A stretch of DNA of 64,000 nucleotides from Alphaproteobacteria bacterium (GTDB lineage Bacteria; Pseudomonadota; Alphaproteobacteria; CACIAM-22H2), in NCBI GenBank assembly GCA_017308135.1, contig JAFKFM010000008.1, forward strand, positions 434,001-498,000, in the 5' to 3' direction. A program made the translations under genes and the position numbers. Below, piece after piece: positions 26,173 to 34,310 of this stretch; within the stretch, counting starts at the first letter, position 1, and every line of letters begins with the position of its first letter. The notes beneath the pieces were generated by a model, which made no database searches, was not told the DNA's origin, and saw only the letters and a program-made list of their open reading frames with translations.

Positions 26173-27464
26173 GTCGCGTAGCCGAAAAGATGCGGCACGA
26201 ACAACGTGATCGCCGGGAACAGGATCAGCAGCAGCAGCGCGACGGCCAGCGGCAGGATGAAGGCCCAGATTTCCCGGTTGATCTCGCGCATCGGCACTTT
26301 GGACAGCGCCGACAGCACGAACAGGATCAATCCGTAAGGCGGCGAGATGATCGCGATCATGAAATTGACGATCACGACGACGCCGAAATGGACGAGATCG
26401 ATGCCCAGCGCCTTCACCGTCGGCAGCAGGATCGGCACGAAGACCAGCAGCATGACCGACCCGTCGAGCACCGTGCCCAGGATCAGGAACATCAGGTTCA
26501 CGACCAGCATGAACCCGACTTGCGAGAACTCGTTCGCCGCGAACCAGCGCGCCACGGCGTCGGCGACGCCTTCGTTGGTGATCGCGTAGTTTACGATGAA
26601 GGACGAGACGATCAGCATCATCACGATCGTCGATTGGCGCGAGGATTCGCGGGACACATCGACGAATTTCGCGAAGGACAGGTTCCGGTACCAGACGAAG
26701 CCGATCAGCGCGGCCCAAAACGCGGCGACGGCCGCCGCTTCGGTCGGCGTGAAGATCCCAAGCCAAATGCCGCCGAGCAGCACGACCGGCAGCGTCATCG
26801 GCACGGCCGCCTGCGCCAGCACGCCCGGTACGGCGCGCAGCGGCACTACGTCGCCGCGCGGCAGATCGCGACGCTTGGCGACGATGTAGATCCAGGCGGA
26901 AATCGACGCCGCCATCAGCAAACCCGGCACGATGCCGGCCAGGAACAGCGCGCCGATCGAAGCGCCCGACAGCAGCGCATAGAGCACCATCGGGATCGAC
27001 GGCGGAATCAACGGCCCGAGCAGCGAGGCCGATGCGGCGATCGCGCAGGCGAAACCGGCGGGATAGCCGCCTTGGCTGCGCATCATCCGCACCGCGACCA
27101 TGCCCGCCCCGGCCACGTCGGACACCGCACTGCCGGTCATCGACGACATGACGAGATTCATCAGCACGGTCACGTGCCCGTGGCCGCCGCGCAAGCGGCC
27201 GACCAGCGCGCTGCCCGCGTTCCACAAACGGTCGGAAATCGTGACCGCGTTCATGATGTTGGCGGTCAGCACGAACAGGGGTACTGCGATCAGCAGGCTT
27301 AAACCCAGCGTGCTGTTCAGCGTCTGGTCGGCGAGCAGGCCGATATCCTGGCGCGTGACGGCGAGATACGCGATGCCCGAGGCGAACATCGACGCCGCGA
27401 CCGGCAAGCGCAGCACCGCCGCGACGACGAAGACGGTCAGCAATGCGGTCATTCCGACGGACAT
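26169..27464 (-). CDS. dctM: TRAP transporter large permease (DctM)
   Basis: This 431-residue inner-membrane protein is the ion-coupled channel of a tripartite ATP-independent periplasmic transporter. It has about twelve hydrophobic segments. The family motifs are the NIMNAVTISDRLW region, the SSMTGSAVSDVAGAGM loop (substrate and Na+ binding region) and LGPLIPPSIPMVLYA. It lies 3 bases after the small-permease gene and overlaps the SDR gene downstream. Confidence 0.92.
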   Translation of the reverse strand: MSVGMTALLTVFVVAAVLRLPVAASMFASGIAYLAVTRQDIGLLADQTLNSTLGLSLLIAVPLFVLTANIMNAVTISDRLWNAGSALVGRLRGGHGHVTVLMNLVMSSMTGSAVSDVAGAGMVAVRMMRSQGGYPAGFACAIAASASLLGPLIPPSIPMVLYALLSGASIGALFLAGIVPGLLMAASISAWIYIVAKRRDLPRGDVVPLRAVPGVLAQAAVPMTLPVVLLGGIWLGIFTPTEAAAVAAFWAALIGFVWYRNLSFAKFVDVSRESSRQSTIVMMLIVSSFIVNYAITNEGVADAVARWFAANEFSQVGFMLVVNLMFLILGTVLDGSVMLLVFVPILLPTVKALGIDLVHFGVVVIVNFMIAIISPPYGLILFVLSALSKVPMREINREIWAFILPLAVALLLLILFPAITLFVPHLFGYAT

Positions 27465-27467
27465 GAT

Positions 27468-27992
27468 TCAGCCGAGCAGATTGTTGGTTTGGTCGGCGGG
27501 ATCGCCGTCGCGCACCCGGGCGCGCCAATCGCCGAAAATCGCGTCGTAGCATTTGAACGCCAAGCGCACAGCCCACGCGGCGATGTAGATCAAGAAGCAC
27601 GAATAGACGAAATCGAGACGCCATTCGAGCGCCGAGGTGCGCTCGCGCCACAGGAACAAGATGTAGTCGGCGACCAGCGGCCACGCGTAAGCAAAGATCG
27701 CGGCGAACAAAGCACCCTGCAGAATCAGGATGACGCGGCGCGCGCGCGGCGAGGAGATGTCCCAGACGATGTCGAAGGCGACGTGATCCTTGTCCTTCGT
27801 GACGAAGGAGTCGGCGATGAACATCGCCCAGATCAGCATGATCATGCCGAGTTCGTCGGCCCAGGAGATCGGGCGGTTCATGACGTAGCGCATGAACACG
27901 CCCGCCAGCGTCACCGCGAAGGTCGCCGCGAGCAGCAGCGCGGAAACGGCCTCGGCCGTGCCCCTCAAGATTTCGAACGCGCGTCGCAACAT
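27468..27992 (-). CDS. dctQ: TRAP transporter small permease (DctQ)
   Basis: This 174-residue, four-helix membrane subunit pairs with DctM. Motifs are RYVMNRPISWADELGMIMLIW and FVTKDKDHVAFDIVWD, typical of DctQ. I chose ATG 27992 rather than the first open codon at 28040, because the 16 extra codons would lie inside the rho-independent terminator of dctP and lack conservation. The strong stem-loop upstream implies lower expression than the binding protein. Confidence 0.88.
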   Translation of the reverse strand: MLRRAFEILRGTAEAVSALLLAATFAVTLAGVFMRYVMNRPISWADELGMIMLIWAMFIADSFVTKDKDHVAFDIVWDISSPRARRVILILQGALFAAIFAYAWPLVADYILFLWRERTSALEWRLDFVYSCFLIYIAAWAVRLAFKCYDAIFGDWRARVRDGDPADQTNNLLG

Positions 27993-28007
27993 CGCCAGTT
28001 CCGATCG

Positions 28008-28037
28008 AAAAAGGCCCCGGCGATTCGCGCCGGGGCC
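28008..28037 (-). terminator. Terminator/attenuator between dctP and dctQ
   Basis: A 10-bp perfect stem (28013-28022 with 28028-28037, loop ATTCG) is followed on the minus strand by a T run. It begins 7 bases after the dctP stop, so part of the transcription should stop here. Confidence 0.8.
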
Positions 28038-28044
28038 CATCGTT

Positions 28045-29031
28045 TCAGCGGATCGCTTCGACCTTTTCGGCCAGACCCGGCTTCCAGCGCGCCATCATGC
28101 CGGATTCCTTGTACTGCTCCATCACCGCCGCGCGGAAGGCGGGGATGTCCGGCTCGACGATCTTGATCCCGGCGGCGCGGAACGTATCGGCCGCCGATTT
28201 CTCGTCCTCCAGCGTCTTGGCGATTTCGAAATCGGCCGCTTCGCGCGAAGCCGCGCGCAGTTCCGCCTGCTGGGCGGGTGTGAGCTTGTCGAAGGCCGGC
28301 TTGGCGATCGCGAAGAACACCGGTTGGACGAGGTGGCGCGTCAAGATCACCTGCGCGGTCACTTCGTTGAACTTCCAATCGCGCGTCATGTTGATCGGAT
28401 TGTCCTGCGCGTCGATCGATCCGGTCTTGAGGCCGAGATAGACTTCCGTGATCGGCATCGACACGGCCGTGGCGCCCAGCGCCTTGGCCAGCATCTGGAA
28501 GGCCGGGCCCGGCGGCATGCGCATCTTCACGCCCGCCAGATCGCCGGGCAGGCGCACCGGCTTGTCCATGCGCAAGTTCACCGTGCGCGTGCCGAGATAC
28601 GCGGTGTCGAGGATGACGATGCCCATCTTCGACGCCACGTCGTCGGCGAATTCCTTGCCGATGTCGGACCGGAACGTCTTGATCAGATGATCGGCGTCGC
28701 GGAACAGATAGGCCGCGCTGAACACGCCGTATTCCGGCAACTGGCCTTCGATCTCGAACGTGACCGGGCTCGCCATTTCCAGGTTTCCGCGCTGCATCGC
28801 GGGCAGTTCGGTGCCCTGGCGGAACAGCGAGCTGGCCGTATGGACCGACACGCGGATCTGGCCGGGGAACTTCGCTTCCATCCGCGTCTTGATCATGCGG
28901 AAGGCGTCGCTCAACGGCGACTGATCGGGCGCCGCCGTCGAAATGCGGATTTCGGTCTGCGCGACGGCGGGCGCCGACGCGAGGCCGCCCAGCAGCAACG
29001 CGGCGGCGGCGAGTTTCAGAAACGACTTCAT
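28045..29031 (-). CDS. dctP: TRAP transporter periplasmic solute-binding protein (DctP)
   Basis: This is a 328-residue periplasmic receptor with a signal peptide at 1-24 (cleavage near AVAQ). The DctP-fold core includes RISTAAPDQSPLSDAF, the conserved Arg of MRMPPGPAFQMLAKALGA, and the EVYLGLKTGSIDAQDNPINM segment that contacts substrate carboxylate. The ligand should be an organic acid; neighbouring FAH and SDR genes suggest a sugar acid or keto acid. It has a good ribosome-binding site (AGGAG). Confidence 0.91.
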   Translation of the reverse strand: MKSFLKLAAAALLLGGLASAPAVAQTEIRISTAAPDQSPLSDAFRMIKTRMEAKFPGQIRVSVHTASSLFRQGTELPAMQRGNLEMASPVTFEIEGQLPEYGVFSAAYLFRDADHLIKTFRSDIGKEFADDVASKMGIVILDTAYLGTRTVNLRMDKPVRLPGDLAGVKMRMPPGPAFQMLAKALGATAVSMPITEVYLGLKTGSIDAQDNPINMTRDWKFNEVTAQVILTRHLVQPVFFAIAKPAFDKLTPAQQAELRAASREAADFEIAKTLEDEKSAADTFRAAGIKIVEPDIPAFRAAVMEQYKESGMMARWKPGLAEKVEAIR

Positions 29032-29061
29032 AGGCTTTTCGCTCCTTGAATGAGGGAGGGT

Positions 29062-29979
29062 TCAGCGCGGCTCTTGGATGACGACCGACAGCTTGCCGAT
29101 CGTCTCAATCTCGGCGTCGACTTTGTCGCCGGGTTTCAGGAAGGTCTGTTTGGGCACGCCCACGCCCGCGGGCGTGCCGGTCAGCAGCAGATCGCCCGGG
29201 TCGAGCGTCATGATCTTCGACGCCGTCGAAATCTGTTCGGCGATCGAGAAGATCATGTCGGTCGAGCGGCCGTTCTGTTTGAGCTCGCCGTTCACCCACA
29301 GCTTCAGGCCGATATCCTGCGGGTTGGCGATCGCCGAGGCGGGCACGAAGCGCGGGCCCGTCGGGCAGCACGTGTCGTTCGCCTTACCGGCGACCCAGTC
29401 GAGCTTGTAGAAGGTCTCCGGCGCGCGGTTGTGGTCGCGCGCGGAGAAATCGATCGACACGGTGTAGCCCGCGACATACGACAGCGCGTCGTCGACCGAC
29501 ACATTGCGCGCGCGCTTGCCGATCACGGCGGCGAGTTCGATTTCCCAATCGAACGCCTTGGTGCCGATCGGCTGATGGACGGTCGCGCCCTCGCCCACGA
29601 TGGCGTTGCGCGGCGGCTTCATGAAGAAGAACAGACGCTGGTCTTCCTTCTTCGCCCCCGGCATGCCCATCTCGGCAAGGTGATCGAAATAATTGGCGCC
29701 CGCGCACAAGATCTTGCCCGGATAGAGCAAGGGCGCGAGACGGCGCGAAGGCGTCACCGCATCGGCGGCGTCGACCAGCGTTGCGGCCTTGTCGAGCGCG
29801 GCTTGGGTTCTGGACCAATCGGCGAAGACATCGACGACATTGTCGATCCCGGCGAGTCCGGCGCGCGCCAAGGACGGCCCCAGGCGATAAAGCTTTTCGC
29901 CGACTTCCAGGACCGCGACCGGCTTGCCGCCCGCCTCGACCGTCGCCAACGCCCATTGCGCCGCGTCCCTTTTCGCCAT
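29062..29979 (-). CDS. Fumarylacetoacetate hydrolase family protein
   Basis: This is a 305-residue FAH-fold hydrolase or lyase. The divalent-metal ligands are in WEIELAAVIGKRARNV (E..E) and the VSIDFSARDHN Asp, with GKILCAGANYFDHLAEMG and LTGTPAGVG as family signatures. Members cleave acylpyruvates or 2-keto-3-deoxy sugar acids such as 2,4-diketo-3-deoxy-rhamnonate. It is the first gene of the minus-strand operon with dctPQM and the SDR, divergent from a GntR regulator that probably controls it. Confidence 0.88.
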   Translation of the reverse strand: MAKRDAAQWALATVEAGGKPVAVLEVGEKLYRLGPSLARAGLAGIDNVVDVFADWSRTQAALDKAATLVDAADAVTPSRRLAPLLYPGKILCAGANYFDHLAEMGMPGAKKEDQRLFFFMKPPRNAIVGEGATVHQPIGTKAFDWEIELAAVIGKRARNVSVDDALSYVAGYTVSIDFSARDHNRAPETFYKLDWVAGKANDTCCPTGPRFVPASAIANPQDIGLKLWVNGELKQNGRSTDMIFSIAEQISTASKIMTLDPGDLLLTGTPAGVGVPKQTFLKPGDKVDAEIETIGKLSVVIQEPR

Positions 29980-30032
29980 TCTGCAACCCCCTGCCGTACA
30001 ACACGAAACGACGCTTGGCGCCGTTCGCGCGC

Positions 30033-30079
30033 TTGACTTTGTATGAAGAAAGGCTAATTTTATGAAATCTGAGAGTCAA
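30033..30079. promoter_or_regulatory. Divergent promoter region of FAH operon and gntR gene
   Basis: The 108-base gap between the divergent starts is AT-rich toward the regulator gene. It holds an inverted pair, TTGACT (30033-30038) and AGTCAA (30074-30079), 35 bases apart. TTGACT could also be a -35 element for the regulator gene. It is the natural place for the GntR protein to bind. Confidence 0.4.
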
Positions 30080-30087
30080 TACGAAAA

Positions 30088-30801
30088 ATGACATCCGTCA
30101 TGGAAGAAATCGACGAACTGTCCCAATCCGAGCGCGCCTATCGCGTGCTTCGCCGCGAGATCCTTCACGGCGACGTGATGCCCGGCGAACGCTTGCGCGC
30201 GGCCGATCTGCAGGATCGCTACGATCTGGGACTGACCCCGATCCGCGAAGCGCTGATGCGCCTCACTTCCGAAAGCCTCGTCGAGGGCGAAGCCAATCGC
30301 GGCTCGCGCGCGCGCGACGTATCGATCGCGGAGCTGCGCGATTTGATGGCCACGCGCCGCGAGATCGAACGCATGTGCTTGGCCGCGTCGATCGCGCACG
30401 GCGACGCGCAATGGGAAGCGGAGATCGTCGCGAGCCTGCATCTGTTGACGCGCGGCGCCCTGCCCGCGTCGGACGGCGATCGCGATACGGCGGCACAATG
30501 GGAGGCGTTGCATCGCCGCTTCCACACGGCGCTGATCGCAGCTTGCGGTTCGCCGTGGCAATTGCGCTTCTGGAACATGCTCGCCGACCACTCGGAGCGT
30601 TATCGCAAGGTGCGCCTGTTGCGCCATCGCGAGAAAAACGCCGAAGTGCGCGACGCGCATGCCGAACACGCCGCGATCGCCGACGCGGTGTTGAGGCGCG
30701 ACGCCGAACGCGCCATCGCGCTGATGGACGCGCATCTGACCGCGACCGAAAACTCCGTCGCCCGTCTGCTGGAAGCGGGCATGCGCGACGCCGGAAAGTA
30801 A
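30088..30801 (+). CDS. GntR-family transcriptional regulator (FCD type)
   Basis: This is a 237-residue regulator. The N-terminal winged helix (SERAYRVLRREILHGDVMPGERLRAADLQDRYDLGLTPIREAL) is followed by an FCD ligand-binding domain with the metal-binding pattern around R...E at LMATRREIERMC, and HRRFHTALI with His ligands. It probably represses the divergent FAH-dctPQM-SDR operon and is relieved by a pathway acid. The start is ATG 30088, with ATG 30100 as an alternative. Confidence 0.9.
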   Translation: MTSVMEEIDELSQSERAYRVLRREILHGDVMPGERLRAADLQDRYDLGLTPIREALMRLTSESLVEGEANRGSRARDVSIAELRDLMATRREIERMCLAASIAHGDAQWEAEIVASLHLLTRGALPASDGDRDTAAQWEALHRRFHTALIAACGSPWQLRFWNMLADHSERYRKVRLLRHREKNAEVRDAHAEHAAIADAVLRRDAERAIALMDAHLTATENSVARLLEAGMRDAGK

Positions 30802-30813
30802 CAGGAGCTAAAC

Positions 30814-31146
30814 TTGATCGTCCGTTCCGCCGTCCTCGAAGGTACCGTCGCCGAAGCCGATCGCGCGACGTTCGACGCGCTCGCGCGCAATGCGATCCTG
30901 CCCGCGATCACCCGCTATCCCGGCATCCGCGAAGTGCGCTTGCGCAAACCGGCCGAAACGGAAGCCGGCGCGCCGCCGGTCTATATGATCTTCGATCTTT
31001 ATTTCGACGATTTGGCGGCGATGCATGCCGCCCTCGCCAGCCCCGTGCGCCAGGAAGTGCGCACAGAAATCGGCGCGGCGATGAAGTTCTTCACCGGCCG
31101 CGTCTATCATCTCGTGCTGGAAGATTTCGCGAAGCTCAAGCCCTGA
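30814..31146 (+). CDS. EthD-like dimeric alpha/beta-barrel protein
   Basis: This 110-residue protein has a ferredoxin-like dimeric alpha/beta-barrel pattern: IVRSAVLEGTVAEADRATFDAL, a strand with IREVRLRKP, FDLYFDDLAAMHAALASPVRQEVRTEI, ending RVYHLVLEDF. It resembles EthD or monooxygenase-like small proteins. It starts at TTG 30814 with AGGAG 6 bases upstream, 12 bases after the gntR gene, so it is cotranscribed and likely acts in the same pathway. The exact role is unknown. It overlaps the convergent DUF192 gene by 11 bases. Confidence 0.72.
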   Translation: MIVRSAVLEGTVAEADRATFDALARNAILPAITRYPGIREVRLRKPAETEAGAPPVYMIFDLYFDDLAAMHAALASPVRQEVRTEIGAAMKFFTGRVYHLVLEDFAKLKP

Positions 31147-31603
31147 ACATCGCGTGGACCATCCGGTCGCCGGGTTTGATTCCCAGGCGCTGGACGGTGC
31201 CGCCGTTCAATTCCAGCACCGCGCGCACCACACCGCGCGATTCGATCGTCGTCTCGTCCATCGGCACGGCGCGCTCGTGGATATGGACGATCAACCCCGT
31301 CTTGTCGGCGAACAGCATGTCGAGCGGGATCAGCGTATTGCGCATCCACATCGCGACGGGCGAGTCCCGCTTGAAGTCGAACAACATGCCCGCATCGGCC
31401 GCCATCTGACGGCGATACATAAGGCCCAACGTGCGGCGCTGGTCGTTATCCGCGAACTCGACCGTGAATTTATGCGTCCTGCCGCCGCTGACGATTTCCA
31501 GCGGCCCCTTCTCGAAGGTCACGCCGGCGGCGTTTTGCGCGAGAACGGGGGATGCGGCGAAGGCCGCGAGCCCGGCGAGGAATAAACGGCGTTGGATGAT
31601 CAT
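31136..31603 (-). CDS. DUF192 family exported protein
   Basis: This 155-residue protein has a signal peptide (MIIQRRLFLAGLAAFAASPVLAQ; the RR pair could indicate Tat export). A DUF192 domain follows, with RTLGLMYRRQMAADAGMLFDF, VAMWMRNTLIPLDMLFADKTGLIVHI and GGTVQRLGIKPGDRMVH. The family is widespread and of unknown biochemical function. It lies 14 bases downstream of the histone-deacetylase-like gene on the same strand. Confidence 0.85.
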   Translation of the reverse strand: MIIQRRLFLAGLAAFAASPVLAQNAAGVTFEKGPLEIVSGGRTHKFTVEFADNDQRRTLGLMYRRQMAADAGMLFDFKRDSPVAMWMRNTLIPLDMLFADKTGLIVHIHERAVPMDETTIESRGVVRAVLELNGGTVQRLGIKPGDRMVHAMFRA

Positions 31604-31617
31604 GGTCGCGATTCCTA

Positions 31618-32721
31618 TCACGCCGCGCGGGCGCGCCCCAAGAGGGCGCGTATTTCCGCGCGGATCGGCCCGTCGCGCGGTTCGTCGGCGAGCGTGGTGA
31701 ACCAATGCTCGGGCCGGACTTGGTCCTTACGGCGATGCCAGGTGAGTGCCCGAAGCATTTCCTCGGCTTCCGGCGGCAAGCGATCGGGAATGTCGTGCCC
31801 CGCGACCTGCGCCCATAGGCCGGTCCAGGCGCGCGCAACACTCCATGGATTGTAGCCGCCGCCGCCGGTGATGAGGGTCGGCACGCCCAACGACAGCAAT
31901 GCGGCCCCAGCGCGCCACAACGCCAAATTCGACAGGCCGAGATTCGACAGCGGATCGTCGGCGAGCGCATCCGCCCCGCCTTGCACGATCAGCGCTTGCG
32001 GCTTGAACGCGACGAGTGCGGGCAGGATCGCATCTTCGACCAGCAGCGCGAATTCGCTGTCGTTCAAATCGGCGGGCACGGGGAAATTCGTCGCGATCCT
32101 GCCCGCCGTTTCGTGAGCCGCACCGGTATTCGGCCAGCGCCCGGCTTCGTGGATTGAATAGAGGCGCACGCGTTCTTCGCCCGCCAAGGCCGCTTCGACG
32201 CCGTCGCAATGATGCGCGTCGAGATCGACATAGGCCACGCGCGTGAGCCCGCGGTCCAGCAAACGCAAAATCGCCAGCACGGGATCATTGAGATAGCAGA
32301 AGCCCGAGGCTTGATCCTTGCGCCCATGATGCGTGCCGCCCGCCGGGCTGTAGATGCGCGTGGCTTGCCCCGCCGCCAAACGCTCGGCGGCCGCGAGCGA
32401 GGCGCCGCACGCGGTCGCGGGGCGGCGGAAAATCTCGCCGAACACCGGATTGCCGCCGCGCCCGATATTGTGGCGTTCCGACGTCGCGTCATCGACGCTT
32501 TGCGCCGCTTCGGCCGCGATCAGCGCGTCGATATAGGCGGGATCGTGGAAGCGGATCAGCTCGTCGCGCGTCGCGATCGGGCTGTCGAGAAAGCGTTCCG
32601 CCGGCAGCCAGCCCAGCGCCCGGCACAGATCGATGCAGGTCGACACGCGCGGGATCGCCAACGGGTGGTTCGAGCCGTAGCGCGAGCGCCGATAGATTTC
32701 CGAACCGATGAACAACGCCAT
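31618..32721 (-). CDS. Histone deacetylase family protein (AcuC/acetylpolyamine amidohydrolase class)
   Basis: This is a 367-residue Zn-dependent deacetylase-fold enzyme. The catalytic His pair is in PAGGTHHGRKDQASGFCYLND, zinc ligands are in YVDLDAHHCDGVE and the QGGADALADDPLSNL loop, and GGGGYN follows near 300. Bacterial members deacetylate acetyl-CoA synthetase (AcuC) or acetylpolyamines; the class cannot be fixed here. ATG 32721 (MALFIGSEIYRRSRYG) is chosen because the family starts there and the 21 residues upstream, from ATG 32784, would reach into the TPP riboswitch. Confidence 0.87.
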   Translation of the reverse strand: MALFIGSEIYRRSRYGSNHPLAIPRVSTCIDLCRALGWLPAERFLDSPIATRDELIRFHDPAYIDALIAAEAAQSVDDATSERHNIGRGGNPVFGEIFRRPATACGASLAAAERLAAGQATRIYSPAGGTHHGRKDQASGFCYLNDPVLAILRLLDRGLTRVAYVDLDAHHCDGVEAALAGEERVRLYSIHEAGRWPNTGAAHETAGRIATNFPVPADLNDSEFALLVEDAILPALVAFKPQALIVQGGADALADDPLSNLGLSNLALWRAGAALLSLGVPTLITGGGGYNPWSVARAWTGLWAQVAGHDIPDRLPPEAEEMLRALTWHRRKDQVRPEHWFTTLADEPRDGPIRAEIRALLGRARAA

Positions 32722-32777
32722 GCGCAAGAAGCTGGAGCCCCTTGCGTGCCGCGTCAACCCGTCGTATAGCCAAAACG

Positions 32778-32860
32778 TTCGCACGGGGTGCCGGCACTGG
32801 GTCGGCTGAGATCATACCCGTCTAACCTGATCCGGGTCATGCCGGCGTAGGGAATGCGGA
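32778..32860 (+). promoter_or_regulatory. TPP riboswitch (THI element) whose P1 stem contains the start codon
   Basis: The conserved TPP aptamer signatures are present: CGGGGTGCC, GGCTGAGATCATACCCG, AACCTGATCCGGGTCATGCC and GGCGTAGGGA. P1 forms from TTCGCA (32778-32783) with TGCGGA (32855-32860). That 3' strand includes two bases of the AUG at 32854-32856, and the purine-rich GTAGGGA just before it is the only ribosome-binding site. Thiamine pyrophosphate binding should therefore hide the start codon directly, repressing translation of the transporter genes. Confidence 0.95.
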
Positions 32861-33570
32861 AACCACCCTCTCTCCATTTGCGATCCGCGCGCCTTGTCTA
32901 TGACGGCGTGCCGCTGTTCGAAAGCCTCGACGCCGAATTCGCGGCCGGGCGCTTCACCTGCTTGCTCGGGCCCTCGGGTGTCGGCAAATCGACGTTACTG
33001 CGCGCTTTCGCCGGGTTGGCCGAAGTCGGCCCGGACGCGGTTTCGCCCGAGCTCCCGCGCGTCGCCTGGATGGCGCAGGACGATCTGCTCTGTCCGTGGC
33101 TCGACGCGCTGGGCAATGTGACGCTGGGTGCGTCGTTGCGCGGCGAAAAAGCCGATCTCACGAAGGCGCGCGGTCTGTTGGCGCAAGTCGGCCTTGGTGA
33201 TCGCGCGAACGCCGCCCCACACGAGCTTTCCGGCGGACAGCGCCAGCGCGTCGCCCTCGCCCGCACGCTTTACGAGGATCAGGACGTGGTGCTGATGGAC
33301 GAGCCCTTCGCAGGCCTCGACGCGCCCACGCGCTGGCGGTTGCAGGAACTCGCCGCGACGCTGCTGGCCGGCCGCACCGTGTTGTTGGTCACGCATGACC
33401 CGCGCGAGGCGCTGCGTCTCGGCCACGATATCCGCGTTCTCGCCGGGCGGCCGGTGAAACTCGGCCCCGTGCTGTCGCCATCCGGTGCCACGCCGCGCGC
33501 GCTGGACGACATGGCGCTGCTGGCGATGGAAACGAAGCTGATCGGCGAGATCGCGGACGGTGCGACATGA
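32854..33570 (+). CDS. thiZ: ABC transporter ATP-binding protein for thiamine precursor
   Basis: This 238-residue ATPase has Walker A GPSGVGKST, Q loop WMAQDDLL, signature ELSGGQRQRVALART, Walker B VVLMDEPFAGLD and H loop VTHDPREA. With the following permease and NMT1/THI5-like binding protein under a TPP riboswitch, it matches the ThiXYZ importer of pyrimidine precursors (formylaminopyrimidine or HMP). ATG 32854 is inside the riboswitch P1 stem; no better start exists downstream. It overlaps the permease gene by an ATGA. Confidence 0.9.
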   Translation: MRKPPSLHLRSARLVYDGVPLFESLDAEFAAGRFTCLLGPSGVGKSTLLRAFAGLAEVGPDAVSPELPRVAWMAQDDLLCPWLDALGNVTLGASLRGEKADLTKARGLLAQVGLGDRANAAPHELSGGQRQRVALARTLYEDQDVVLMDEPFAGLDAPTRWRLQELAATLLAGRTVLLVTHDPREALRLGHDIRVLAGRPVKLGPVLSPSGATPRALDDMALLAMETKLIGEIADGAT

Positions 33571-34310
33571 TCCGCGCCGTGATCATCGCGATGGGCTTCG
33601 TCGCCGCCTGGTATGCGCTGGTCACGGCAACGGGCGTGCCGCATTACATCCTGCCCGGCCCCGCGCGCGTCGCTGCCGCCTTCGCCGACAATGCGGGTTT
33701 CATCGCCGAAAATGCAGCGATCACGTTCCTGGAAATCGTGCTCGGCATGCTCGTCGGTTTGCTCGCAGGCCTGTCCTGCGCGCTGGCGTTGGCCATGTCG
33801 CGCCTGTTGCGCGTCTGGATGCTGCCGCTGATCGTCGCGAGCCAGGCAATCCCGGTTTTCGCCATCGCGCCCTTGTTGGTGCTGTGGCTTGGCTACGGGA
33901 TCGCGTCGAAAATCGCGGCGGCGGCGTTGATCATCTTCTTCCCCGTCGCGTCGGCCTTCTACGACGGGCTCGCGCGCACCAATGCCGGCTTCCTCGACCT
34001 CGCGCGCACGATGGGTGCGACGAAACCGCTGATCCTGCTGCGCCTGCGCTTCCCCGCTGCCCTGCCCGCACTTGCCTCCGGCATTCGCGTCGCTGCCGCG
34101 ATCGCGCCCATCGGCGCGGTGATCGGCGAATGGGTCGGCGCCTCGGCCGGCCTCGGCTTCGTCATGCTGCAATCCAATGCGCAGATGCGCGTCGATCTGG
34201 TGTTCGCAGCACTGATCGTGCTCGCCGCCTTCGCGCTGATTTTCTACGCCGCCATCGATCGTTTGATGACGGCGCTTGTTCCGTGGGACCCGAAAAGGAT
34301 CGATCGATGA
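33567..34310 (+). CDS. thiX: ABC transporter permease for thiamine precursor
   Basis: This is a 247-residue inner-membrane permease of the SsuC/TauC/ThiX family with about six hydrophobic helices. The EAA-type loop is around ARTMGATKPLILLRLRFPAALPAL. It is coupled by ATGA overlaps on both sides (upstream ATPase, downstream binding protein), so the three genes are one translational unit below the TPP riboswitch. Confidence 0.9.
   Translation: MIRAVIIAMGFVAAWYALVTATGVPHYILPGPARVAAAFADNAGFIAENAAITFLEIVLGMLVGLLAGLSCALALAMSRLLRVWMLPLIVASQAIPVFAIAPLLVLWLGYGIASKIAAAALIIFFPVASAFYDGLARTNAGFLDLARTMGATKPLILLRLRFPAALPALASGIRVAAAIAPIGAVIGEWVGASAGLGFVMLQSNAQMRVDLVFAALIVLAAFALIFYAAIDRLMTALVPWDPKRIDR

Noticed and set aside
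25444..27684. Very long open frame joining the SDR gene to upstream sequence
   Set aside because: The upstream part is the wrong frame of the dctM and dctQ genes, with Arg-rich translation. Homology starts at the GTG at 26172. The same applies to open extensions of aapM, the SPINDLY-like gene at 14925, tctA and the DUF1850 gene.
27993..28040. Longer dctQ start at 28040
   Set aside because: Its first codons would be the dctP terminator hairpin itself.
32722..32784. N-terminal extension of the histone-deacetylase-like protein to ATG 32784
   Set aside because: It would run into the TPP riboswitch on the other strand and adds residues without family similarity.
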